23,021 bases of DNA from JBCBZH01 sp039815415 (GTDB lineage: Bacteria; Bacteroidota; Rhodothermia; Rhodothermales; Rubricoccaceae), in NCBI GenBank assembly GCA_039815415.1, contig JBCBZH010000033.1, positions 1 through 23,021 of the forward strand. The letters run 5' to 3'. How positions within the stretch are numbered: position 1 is the stretch's first letter; every line of letters begins with the position of its first letter. Below the pieces are notes generated by a model. It did no database searches. It was not told the DNA's origin and saw only the letters and a program-made list of their open reading frames with translations. Shown here in pieces: positions 14,838 through 23,021 of this stretch. Position numbers and translations under genes: made by a program.

Positions 14838-16088
14838 ATGAAGCGCTGCGGACTTGTTCTCCTCCTTGCATTGGCGACGCTCCCCTCTCAGGCCCAGGAT
14901 CTCCTGATCCCGATGGACGACGCCCAGGCCGATCACCTGCGCGCCTACGGCGTCGTCTACTTCGCCATCGACCTCGGGCTGGAGGTGGACTGGCTCCTCA
15001 ATGTGCGTGGCGGCAGCTTCGTTGCCCCAGCCGACGACCAGCTCGAGGCCGAGTTGCGCGTGCGAGGTGTGACCTATGAGCCTGCCAACGGCGACGCGTT
15101 GGTGGAGCAAGCCGACAGTCCCGCTGCCAACACCGCTGCAGTTCGCCTGGAGAAGCCACCACGGATTGCCGTGTACGCGCCTACCCAGACCCTTCCCTGG
15201 GACGACGCTGTGCTCCTTGCGCTAACCTACGCCGAGGTCCCGTACGAGCAGATCTACGACGACGACATCCTCGACGGCCGACTCAGCGAGTTCGACTGGG
15301 TCCACCTCCACCATGAGGACTTTACGGGCCAGTACGGCAAGTTCTACGCGAGCGCGCGCGGACAGGCCTGGTACCAGCAGCAGCAGCGCGAGGCCGAAGC
15401 GGCAGCCACGGCGCGCGGATACCCAAAGGTGAGCCGCCTCAAGCTGGCGGTGGCTCAGGCCCTCCGCGACTACGTGATTGAAGGCGGCTTCCTCTTTGCC
15501 ATGTGCTCCGGCACGGACACGTTCGACATCGCGCTGGCGGCACACGCGACAGACATCGTCCCGCAGGAGTTCGACGGAGATGGCATCGCACCCGATGCCC
15601 CCTCCCGCCTCGACTACTCACAGACGCTCGCCTTCAAAGACTTCCAGCTCGTCTACAACCCTCTGGAATACGAGCACTCCGATCTCGATACGCCGCCACC
15701 GCCCGCGCTGCGGAACCCGGTCACAGACTACTTCACGCTGTTCGACTTCTCGGCCAAGTACGATCCCGTCCCGACAATGCTGACGCAGAACCATGTCGCA
15801 TCGGTCCGGGGCTTCATGGGCCAGACGACGGCGTACCGCGAGGATGCACTCAAGCCCGGGATCGTCACCCTCGCACAGAGCCCGACGTCGGGGGCTGTCC
15901 GCTACCTCTACGGCCCAGCTGGACGGGGCTTTTTCGCCTTCTACGCTGGGCACGACCCTGAAGACTACCAGCACTACGTCGGCGACCCGCCGACCGACCT
16001 CGAGATCCATCGCAACTCCCCTGGCTACCGGCTCATTCTGAACAATGTGCTCTTCCCGGCGGCCAAGAAGAAGCCTCAGAAGACCTGA
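14838..16088 (+). CDS. Exported 'asparagine synthetase B'-type protein of Bacteroidota (function unknown)
   Basis: This 416-residue protein has a signal peptide (MKRCGLVLLLALATLPSQA, then QD). It belongs to a strongly conserved Bacteroidota family commonly labelled asparagine synthetase B, recognised here from PMDDAQADHLRAYGVVYFA, VDWLLNVRGGSF, PWDDAVLLALTYAEVPY, WVHLHHEDFTGQYGKFYAS, GGFLFAMCSGTDTFDIALAA, PTMLTQNH, RGFMGQTTAY, HDPEDYQHYVGD and the C-terminal ILNNVLFPAAKKKPQKT. It has neither the N-terminal catalytic Cys of a class II amidotransferase nor an ATP-pyrophosphatase SGGxDS loop, and it is exported, so that name is almost certainly wrong. The alternating strand/helix pattern and FLFAMCSGTD loop suggest a class-I-glutaminase-like or ThuA-like fold (inference). 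It starts 15 bases after the TPR gene. Confidence 0.85.
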   Translation: MKRCGLVLLLALATLPSQAQDLLIPMDDAQADHLRAYGVVYFAIDLGLEVDWLLNVRGGSFVAPADDQLEAELRVRGVTYEPANGDALVEQADSPAANTAAVRLEKPPRIAVYAPTQTLPWDDAVLLALTYAEVPYEQIYDDDILDGRLSEFDWVHLHHEDFTGQYGKFYASARGQAWYQQQQREAEAAATARGYPKVSRLKLAVAQALRDYVIEGGFLFAMCSGTDTFDIALAAHATDIVPQEFDGDGIAPDAPSRLDYSQTLAFKDFQLVYNPLEYEHSDLDTPPPPALRNPVTDYFTLFDFSAKYDPVPTMLTQNHVASVRGFMGQTTAYREDALKPGIVTLAQSPTSGAVRYLYGPAGRGFFAFYAGHDPEDYQHYVGDPPTDLEIHRNSPGYRLILNNVLFPAAKKKPQKT

Positions 16089-16106
16089 GCTGCAACAACG
16101 TTGGGT

Positions 16107-16128
16107 CAGAGTCGAGCTGGCGACTCTG
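16107..16128. repeat. Perfect 8-bp hairpin built around a copy of the TCGNGCTGGCGA repeat
   Basis: CAGAGTCG (16107-16114) and CGACTCTG (16121-16128) are exact reverse complements with the 6-base loop AGCTGG. The inner part is the 12-mer TCGAGCTGGCGA at 16112-16123. It lies 18 bases after the stop of the exported protein gene. No T-run follows on either strand, so it is not a classic terminator, but it could act as an mRNA 3'-end stabiliser or weak terminator. Confidence 0.6.
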
Positions 16129-16232
16129 TGACAGCCTTCTTGGGGGAGCGGCTGTACCCATTGGCCTCGCCAGCGCGTTCCCTGAATCCATCAGGGTCCT
16201 CCTCACTCTTCTCGCAGGCTCCCCTCTCTTGT

Positions 16233-16661
16233 ATGCGCCTCTCCCTTGTCGCTCTCCTCGCGCTCAGCTTCGTTCCCGCAGCCTCCGCCCAAACCTCTAT
16301 TGGCGCCCAGTTGGGCGACCCCACTGGCGTCTCTCTGAAACTCGGCGATGGGTCTGGCGCCATTCTAGTCGGGGTTGGCTGGGACTTCTCGGGCGACGAT
16401 GCCGTCAATCTGGAAGGGCACTATCTGCTGCGATCCCGTGGTCTACAAGGCAATCGCCAGGTCCGCCTCTTCTACGGGCCGGGCATCTTCGCCTCCTTCG
16501 GGGACATCCAAGATGCATTCGGCGTCAGCGTCGGCGTGGGTCTCGAAACCGAGCTGGTGGACAGCATCGAGGTCTACGGGCTGGTGTCCCCACGCCTTCA
16601 GCTCATCAACGAGACCGATTTCGACGCCGGCGGCGGGATTGGCGTGCGAGTTCGCGTCTAG
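16233..16661 (+). CDS. Small outer-membrane beta-barrel-like protein
   Basis: A 142-residue protein with a clear signal peptide (MRLSLVALLALSFVPAASA, then QT). The mature part alternates Gly/hydrophobic strands with short turns (SIGAQLGDPTGVSLKLG, AILVGVGWDFS, VNLEGHYLL, VRLFYGPGIFASFG, FGVSVGVGLETEL, IEVYGLVSPRLQL, GGGIGVRVRV). That is about eight strands, as expected for a small OmpA/OmpW-sized barrel or a periplasmic beta protein. The C-terminus ends in Val rather than the usual Phe. An open frame extends to 16101, but the signal sequence fixes the ATG at 16233. The preceding 144 bases contain the repeat hairpin. Its stop codon shares a CTAG with the convergent gene's stop. Confidence 0.75.
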   Translation: MRLSLVALLALSFVPAASAQTSIGAQLGDPTGVSLKLGDGSGAILVGVGWDFSGDDAVNLEGHYLLRSRGLQGNRQVRLFYGPGIFASFGDIQDAFGVSVGVGLETELVDSIEVYGLVSPRLQLINETDFDAGGGIGVRVRV

Positions 16662-17791
16662 CCTGCTTCGAGCGCCGCAACCGTTCGCAGGAGCCATCCG
16701 GCGTCCGCAACGGTGAACGGCCCCGCTGATCTTGAACCGACGTGACGCTGCCATAGGGCATCGGCCTGCCGTTGGGCCGCTGCGCGGTCGCCAGCTCGGT
16801 GTGCGGCCAGCCCCAGGACCGGCCAGGCAAACCCAGACGCATCCCGGTGGAGGGCCCAGTCGGGCTGTGTGGATCCATCCCAGGCAGCATCGAGTTGGCG
16901 ATATCCGCCGATGGCGTCGGTGACCTCGAACACCAGCGGCCAGACCTGGGCCACGGCATCGGCGTACCAGCGGTCCAGCCGTGCAGATTCGAGCGAATCG
17001 TCCGGCAACTTGGCCCAGGCGTAGAGGCCCGTCTCCGGGTCCAGGAGTGTCGCCAGCCCGTCGGCCGCACGGTCTGCGGCGTCCTTGTACACCGCGCGTT
17101 GTTCGCCTTCGAACACCTCATGGTCGAGGCTCGCCACCGCGCGAAGGCCCGCAACCGTCTCGGCATTGTCCATCAGATACTTGACGGGATAATCCGTCCG
17201 CGCAATCGTCAGCCCATCGGTGTCCTGGAGATCGAGCAGGGTCTGCGCGACCTCACGAACCTGCACCTCGCGCTGGCGAAGAAACGCCTCACTGCCCCCC
17301 GCTCTGTGATACGCCGCCAGCAGGATCAGGAAAGTGGACGCCGCGCTATCGGTGGCGTCGATGGCCTCACAGCGATCAACGGACGGCTGCGTTGGAAAAC
17401 GCGCCGGGCACGTCAGCTCGAGGCCGCGTTTCATGCCCACCCAGTGCTCCACAGGAACGCCCTCAGGGCCGACCCGGTCGAGGAACCAGTCGATCCACAG
17501 CTCGGCGACCTCCCGCGAGCGAGGCGAGGGGTCCGCCTCAAGAAGTGCCGCCACGGCGAGGTTTGAGAAGTACGGCACCACGTGGCGAGATCCCTCCCCA
17601 TCGAGGACAAAGGAGGCATCGGCATGCATGGCAAGAGCCCCCTCGCTCTCTGGGCCTCGTTCTTGAAGCGCAACGATCCACTCCACGAGCGGCCCTGGAC
17701 TCATGCGGTCTACGCTCATGCGGTCCTCGGGGCGGGCTGACAGCAACAGGGGAAGCGCTATCCCAAGCAGGATGGCAACGCGGACGAGCAC
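16658..17791 (-). CDS. Exported alpha-helical protein of unknown function (possible alpha/alpha-toroid)
   Basis: This 377-residue protein starts at a GTG (17791) that gives a signal-like N-terminus (LVRVAILLGIALPLLLSA). The rest is mostly helices with recurring small-residue/aromatic turns: FSNLAVAALLEADP, WIDWFLDRVGPEGVPVEHWVG, AASTFLILLAAYHRAGG, TDYPVKYLMDNAETVAGLRAVA, WYADAVAQVWPLVFEV and FAWPVLGLAAHRAGD. This pattern resembles six-hairpin alpha/alpha toroid enzymes such as those acting on polysaccharides, but no catalytic motif is certain. One Cys pair (about 134 and 147) flanks a Pro-rich segment and may form a disulphide. It is convergent with and touches the barrel gene. The repeat 10-mer GAGCTGGCGA overlaps its start codon region. 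Confidence 0.75.
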   Translation of the reverse strand: MLVRVAILLGIALPLLLSARPEDRMSVDRMSPGPLVEWIVALQERGPESEGALAMHADASFVLDGEGSRHVVPYFSNLAVAALLEADPSPRSREVAELWIDWFLDRVGPEGVPVEHWVGMKRGLELTCPARFPTQPSVDRCEAIDATDSAASTFLILLAAYHRAGGSEAFLRQREVQVREVAQTLLDLQDTDGLTIARTDYPVKYLMDNAETVAGLRAVASLDHEVFEGEQRAVYKDAADRAADGLATLLDPETGLYAWAKLPDDSLESARLDRWYADAVAQVWPLVFEVTDAIGGYRQLDAAWDGSTQPDWALHRDASGFAWPVLGLAAHRAGDRAAAQRQADALWQRHVGSRSAGPFTVADAGWLLRTVAALEAG

Positions 17792-17981
17792 GAGCTGGCG
17801 AGGACGGTTTCCTCGGCACTGCCCAGCGCCGTCCCGCTCCCGCGCGGTTCATAATCACCTGTGGCAGATGTCACCCTCTCGTTCCACCAGCTGGATCCGA
17901 ACGCTCGAACGTGTGCGCTTCCCCAATTCGAGAAGCGTGGAACCGCTCATCCAGTACGGCCCTGCCTGCGCTGGCAGGGGC

Positions 17982-18024
17982 ACGGCATCCATTCGCCAGC
18001 CCGAGGAGGACCTACGGATGCCGT
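17982..18024 (-). repeat. 9-bp inverted repeat in the nhaC downstream region
   Basis: ACGGCATCC (17982-17990) pairs with GGATGCCGT (18016-18024) around a 25-base spacer that contains another copy of the repeat (TCGCCAGCCCGA, 17993-18004). A second hairpin, CCCTGCC/GGCAGGG (17960-17966 with 17973-17979), lies immediately beside it. Both lie within 90 bases downstream of the nhaC stop (minus strand). There is no T-run, so termination at this site is only a suggestion. Confidence 0.4.
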
Positions 18025-18047
18025 CCCATGGAGGAAGCGCCTTTACC

Positions 18048-19889
18048 TCACGCTGTAGCAGCCTCAGGCTGCTCAACCGGCTTGCCCACGAACCACAGAA
18101 TGGCAAACAGGATGCCTGCGCAGATCGGCATCATCACCCACCACGGCACGTTGTAGCCCGTCGGGAGCGTCCCGAGGAAGAGCGCGACCATGCCCACCGC
18201 CAGCGCGTAAGGCAGTTGCGTCCGCACGTGGTCGATGTGGTCGCACTGCGCGGCCAGACTGGACAGGATCGTCGTGTCCGAGATCGGCGAGCAGTGATCG
18301 CCCCAGACCGATCCCGCCAGCACCGCACTGACGGTGGAGTAGATGATGTGCCGGTACTCCTCGGAAGTATGCAATCCGTCTGCTTCGAGGACCCCCCAGG
18401 CGAGAGGAATCACGAGCGGCATCAGGATCCCCATCGCGCCCCACGAGGAGCCTGTGGCGAACGCGGTAAAGGCGGCCAGGATGAAGACCAGGAACGGGAC
18501 GATGCCCGGATCGAGCGAGCCCGAGAGTACAGTCACGAGGTAGTCCGCCGTCCCCAGCGCGTCGTTGACGTTGGACAGCGCCCACGCCAGAATCAGAATG
18601 ATGACGGCGAGGAGCATCGACCGCATCCCAGCGAACCAGGCATCTAGCGCCTCCGTGAGCGTCAGGATGCGCTGCCCGACGGAAAGCAGCACGGCGACGA
18701 TCACGGACGCCAGCGACGCCCACATCATGGCCGTGTACGAGTTGGCGTCGCCAACCACGTTTCGAAGCGTCAGCTCCTTGCCGGCTTCGAGAACAGCCGC
18801 GCGACCGGTGATCCACAGTCCGATCAGCACGCCAAACACCAGCACGCCGATGGGCAGAATGGCGTTGATGAGCCGCTTGGGCGCCTCCGCAGGCGGCTCG
18901 AGCAGCTCGGACTCTGCCTCTGCTGCCTCCGCGGAGGAGCCGGGCCGGAAGAGCTGACCGGTCTCGCGCGCCCGCCGCTCGGCCTTTAGCATCGGCCCAA
19001 AGTCTCGCTTGGTGAGCGTCACCGAGAAGACGAAGAACAGCGCCAGGATCGGGTAGAAGGAGTACGGGATGGAGCCGAGGAAAATTGAATAGGCCGCCTC
19101 GTCGTAGCCCGGCAGCTTTGCCACAGCGTCGCCGATGAGGCCCACTTCGTACCCGATCCACGTCGTCACGAAGGCGAGGCAAGCAACGGGCGCAGCCGTC
19201 GAGTCCACGAGGTAGGCCAACTTCTCGCGACTGATGCGGAGCCTGTCGGTGATGGGCCTCATGGTCCCGCCAACGATCAGCGTGTTGGCGTAGTCATCGA
19301 AGAACACGGTTATGCCGAGCAGCGCCGTGGCAAACTGCCCCCGACCTGCCGACCGCGCCCAGCGCGTCACCACGTTCACGATGGCCGCGGTCCCGCCGTT
19401 CTTCTGGATCAGTCCAACGGTACCGCCAATCATCATCGAGAAGATGAGGATGGCCGCGCGATCTGAGTCCGCCAGCGCGTTGAGGATGAAGGTCTCGATG
19501 GTATCGAACAGTCCGGTGAACCAGCCCAGCACTGGATCCCCAGTCACAATCCAGGCGCCCACCCACACGCCGATGAACAGCGCAGCGATGACCTGCCGGA
19601 ACACCAACGCCGCCGCGATGGCGAGAAGCGCTGGGAGGAGCGACAGCCAGCCGATGTCACGCGTATCTCCCTCTACTTCTATGGCAATCTCTTCGCCCCC
19701 CGGGGGCGCAGCCGCTGCCTGCGAGTCGGGCTCGACCAGCAACACAGGTGCCTCCGCAGCCACTGAGTCCTCGGGGGACACTGCGGACTGTGCCTTTACC
19801 GGACTGGCAACAAGGAGCGCCAGCGCGAGTGACCATCCAACGAGCTGGCGAGCAAGCATTCCTGGTTCGGGTGGGGTGAAGGTCCTCAT
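18048..19889 (-). CDS. NhaC-family Na+/H+ antiporter with N-terminal signal peptide
   Basis: This 613-residue inner-membrane transporter of the NhaC type exchanges sodium for protons, or may carry a related cation-coupled substrate. Family motifs are GLIQKNGGTAAI, FFDDYANTLIVGGTMRPITD (about 196-215), STAAPVACLAF, TGSSWGAMGILMPLVIPLAW and WGDHCSPISDTTILSS. The core has about 12 hydrophobic segments from residue 80 on. A ~35-residue acidic Glu/Ala linker lies near 320-350. The N-terminus looks like a cleavable signal peptide (from Met11: MLARQLVGWSLALALLVASP, cleavage near A33) followed by ~45 Ala/Pro/Glu-rich residues. The ATG at 19889 overlaps the upp stop in an ATGA, suggesting translational coupling; the ATG at 19859 is the alternative. 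Substrate is not certain from sequence. Confidence 0.88.
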   Translation of the reverse strand: MRTFTPPEPGMLARQLVGWSLALALLVASPVKAQSAVSPEDSVAAEAPVLLVEPDSQAAAAPPGGEEIAIEVEGDTRDIGWLSLLPALLAIAAALVFRQVIAALFIGVWVGAWIVTGDPVLGWFTGLFDTIETFILNALADSDRAAILIFSMMIGGTVGLIQKNGGTAAIVNVVTRWARSAGRGQFATALLGITVFFDDYANTLIVGGTMRPITDRLRISREKLAYLVDSTAAPVACLAFVTTWIGYEVGLIGDAVAKLPGYDEAAYSIFLGSIPYSFYPILALFFVFSVTLTKRDFGPMLKAERRARETGQLFRPGSSAEAAEAESELLEPPAEAPKRLINAILPIGVLVFGVLIGLWITGRAAVLEAGKELTLRNVVGDANSYTAMMWASLASVIVAVLLSVGQRILTLTEALDAWFAGMRSMLLAVIILILAWALSNVNDALGTADYLVTVLSGSLDPGIVPFLVFILAAFTAFATGSSWGAMGILMPLVIPLAWGVLEADGLHTSEEYRHIIYSTVSAVLAGSVWGDHCSPISDTTILSSLAAQCDHIDHVRTQLPYALAVGMVALFLGTLPTGYNVPWWVMMPICAGILFAILWFVGKPVEQPEAATA

Positions 19890-20509
19890 GCGCCGGTTCC
19901 AAAGATGCGGTCTCCCGCGTCTCCCAGACCGGGCCGGATGTAGGCATTCTCGTCGAGCTGGCGATCCAGGGCCGCCGTCACGATGTGGACATCGGGGTGA
20001 TAGTCCTGTAGCCGCTCAACACCCTCCGGGGCCGCGACGAGACACACGAAGGCGATGTTGTTGGCACCTCGGCGTTTGAGGTGATTGATGGCTCCGGACG
20101 CACTGCCCCCGGTCGCGAGCATCGGGTCTACCACGAACACGTATGCCTCCGTGACCTCGCGCGGGACGTTGGAATAGTAGTCCACGGGCTCATGGCTCTG
20201 CTCGTCGCGGTACATGCCGAGATGCCCGACCCGTGCTTCCGGCACGAACCGGACGAACCCGTCCACCAGCCCGAGGCCTGCCCGTAGGACCGGCACCACC
20301 ACCACTTCACGAGCGAGTCGGACGCCGGTCGTTGTCTCGAGCGGCGTCTGAATCTCGACCTCCTCTGTTGGCATCGACCGCAGCGCCTCGTAGGCGAGAA
20401 TCGCGGACACGTCTCCGAGGGTCTGCCGGAACACCCCGTGGGGCGTGGACCGGTCTCGCAGCGTGGTTAGCGCGCGGTTGAGGAGTGGATGATCAACGAC
20501 AGTCAGCAA
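19886..20509 (-). CDS. upp: Uracil phosphoribosyltransferase
   Basis: Upp converts uracil and PRPP to UMP in pyrimidine salvage. The 207-residue product aligns along its length: VVDHPLLNRALTTLRD at the N-terminus, VPVLRAGLGLVDGF, HLGMYRDEQSHEPVDYY, the PRPP loop VFVVDPMLATGGSA (about 121-134), and the C-terminal LDENAYIRPGLGDAGDRIFGT that binds uracil. The start codon is TTG (20509-20507); no ATG or GTG is available upstream in frame, and starting later would lose the conserved first strand. A run of G-tracts on the plus strand ends near the start codon. The stop overlaps the nhaC ATG, so uracil salvage and the antiporter appear to form one operon. Confidence 0.96.
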   Translation of the reverse strand: MLTVVDHPLLNRALTTLRDRSTPHGVFRQTLGDVSAILAYEALRSMPTEEVEIQTPLETTTGVRLAREVVVVPVLRAGLGLVDGFVRFVPEARVGHLGMYRDEQSHEPVDYYSNVPREVTEAYVFVVDPMLATGGSASGAINHLKRRGANNIAFVCLVAAPEGVERLQDYHPDVHIVTAALDRQLDENAYIRPGLGDAGDRIFGTGA

Positions 20510-20515
20510 GGAGTT

Positions 20516-20540
20516 GGGGGTCGGGGCGTAGGGGTTGGGG
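20516..20540 (+). promoter_or_regulatory. G-quadruplex motif just upstream of upp
   Basis: On the plus strand four G-tracts of at least four (20516-20520, 20523-20526, 20531-20534, 20537-20540) are separated by loops of 2, 4 and 2 bases, a strong intramolecular quadruplex pattern. It lies in the 88-base gap before the upp start (minus strand), so the G-strand is the template and the upp leader RNA would be C-rich. Confidence 0.55.
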
Positions 20541-20557
20541 AAGCGGGCTAGTGAGCA

Positions 20558-20577
20558 GTGCGTGCCAGAACACGCAC
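20558..20577. repeat. 7-bp inverted repeat between the symporter gene and upp
   Basis: GTGCGTG (20558-20564) and CACGCAC (20571-20577) are perfect complements with a 6-base loop, 21 bases after the symporter stop. No T-run follows on the minus strand. It could be a weak terminator for the symporter gene or part of upp control. Confidence 0.4.
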
Positions 20578-20597
20578 CAATCCCCAGCCCCCATTCC

Positions 20598-22307
<1,710 letters not shown>

Positions 22308-22383
22308 GCAGAGAGATGCGTTAAGCGAACGTGAAGGACCGCGACGAAGATACCGCCGCGCCGTTTCTCCGTCAGGTCACGTC

Positions 22384-23021
22384 CTATTCCGCACTTGTGA
22401 GCGTCTCGGAGCTGGGACGCATCTCTTCCCGGAGCTGGCGAGCCAGGTCCCCACGCGCCACGTTCACCGTGTCGAGCTGGAGAAAACGGTCGAGATCACG
22501 CACAGCCGCTGCGGTGTCGCCGTGTCGCATCCGGGCCACGGCGCGGTCCAGCACGTAAAGCGACTGCGATGTATCGGCGTCGATGGCCGCGTTGAGGTCT
22601 TCCAGCGTTGACGGCCAGTGGTCCTCTCCAAGAGCCCGCCGCAGGGCGGCCCGGTGGCTGTAGATCCGTGCCAGCACAAAGCTCTCGGCCCTCTCTGCGC
22701 GCGCCTGCGCCAGCGCGTTTGTTAGATCGGTCTCCACCAGCTCGCCCACTGCCGCGTCGCCGGTCGCATGAAACTCGACCCATCGGCACAGCGCGCGGAC
22801 CACCAGCGCGTCGGCTGTCTCGGCATCGGACAGGAGCGAATCCACGGTTGCCAGCCCGGCAGACACCTCTCCCTCATCGCACTGCGACTGCGCGCGGTCC
22901 AGCGCTGCCGGGTCCACCGTTCGCACCGTCGTCTCGCGGGGTCGCTCCGGCGCCCCTGGTCGAGCTGGCGAGTCTCCACATCCCGCTGCACCCATCGCCA
23001 GCCCGACGAGCGCTACCCAGG
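22384..23021 (-). CDS. Putative TPR-like lipoprotein, N-terminus cut by window edge
   Basis: The frame is open to the right edge and reads WVALVGLAMGAAGCGDSP there, the end of a lipoprotein signal peptide with the modified Cys in AAGC. The true start therefore lies just outside the window, not at the ATG at 22995. The mature part (about 195 residues) begins with a Pro/Arg/Glu linker and then has helix pairs (ALDRAQSQCDEGEVSAGLATVDSLL, ADALVVRALCRWVEFHA, ARIYSHRAALRRALGE, TLEDLNAAIDAD, VLDRAVARMRHGDTAAAVRDLDRFLQLD) resembling TPR repeats. It is probably anchored in a membrane facing the periplasm. No specific partner can be named. It precedes the symporter gene by 76 bases. Confidence 0.75.
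   Translation of the reverse strand, partial: WVALVGLAMGAAGCGDSPARPGAPERPRETTVRTVDPAALDRAQSQCDEGEVSAGLATVDSLLSDAETADALVVRALCRWVEFHATGDAAVGELVETDLTNALAQARAERAESFVLARIYSHRAALRRALGEDHWPSTLEDLNAAIDADTSQSLYVLDRAVARMRHGDTAAAVRDLDRFLQLDTVNVARGDLARQLREEMRPSSETLTSAE

Noticed and set aside
17960..17979. GC-rich hairpin CCCTGCC/GGCAGGG as a terminator or tRNA arm
   Set aside because: No T-run on either strand and no further cloverleaf arms nearby; kept only as a supporting remark beside the larger inverted repeat.
18073..19182. 369-codon minus-strand frame inside the antiporter gene
   Set aside because: Same strand, shifted frame of nhaC; Arg-rich shadow with no membrane segments.

Overview
The window reads as chromosomal DNA from a GC-rich Gram-negative bacterium of the Bacteroidota/Rhodothermota type (something like a Rubricoccaceae or Salinibacter relative; this is inference). 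The reasons are: almost no start codon has a Shine-Dalgarno sequence; there is a BamA followed by two OmpH/Skp paralogues; there is a secreted protein of the Bacteroidota family usually mislabelled 'asparagine synthetase B'; isoprenoids are made by the DXP route (Dxr, UppS); and many exported proteins carry signal peptides.

Region 1 (1 to about 3.15 kb) looks like the right-hand end of a prophage. It holds the 3' end of a small structural gene, a beta-helix tailspike/tail-fibre gene, a small hypothetical gene and, on the other strand, a small gene that appears frameshifted. The phage-like DNA ends abruptly inside a peroxiredoxin (BCP/AhpC-like) gene. Only about 38 recognisable N-terminal codons of that gene remain, directly downstream of surE.

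Region 2 (3.1-12.8 kb, all minus strand) is housekeeping. In transcription order it is dxr, rseP, uppS, bamA, skp1, skp2, a strong intrinsic terminator with a UUCG loop, then panB, surE and the broken peroxiredoxin. It links isoprenoid and undecaprenyl carrier synthesis with site-2 proteolysis, outer-membrane protein assembly and periplasmic chaperones. The layout resembles the E. coli dxr-uppS-cdsA-rseP-bamA-skp cluster, but cdsA is absent and rseP and uppS are swapped.

Region 3 (12.9-16.7 kb, plus strand, divergent from dxr) encodes a secreted TPR protein, the 'asparagine synthetase B'-like exported protein and a small outer-membrane barrel-like protein. Region 4 (16.7-23.0 kb, minus strand) encodes a putative lipoprotein cut by the window edge, an alanine/glycine:cation symporter with a large extra loop, uracil phosphoribosyltransferase (TTG start), an NhaC-type antiporter with a signal peptide, and an exported helical protein of unknown function.

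The most striking signal is not a gene. The 12-mer TCGNGCTGGCGA occurs 15 times on either strand, in coding sequence in several reading frames and in intergenic DNA, where far less than one copy would be expected by chance. No full copy lies in the prophage-like end. One copy forms the core of a perfect 8-bp hairpin between genes. I saw no tRNA, rRNA, CRISPR array or insertion sequence.
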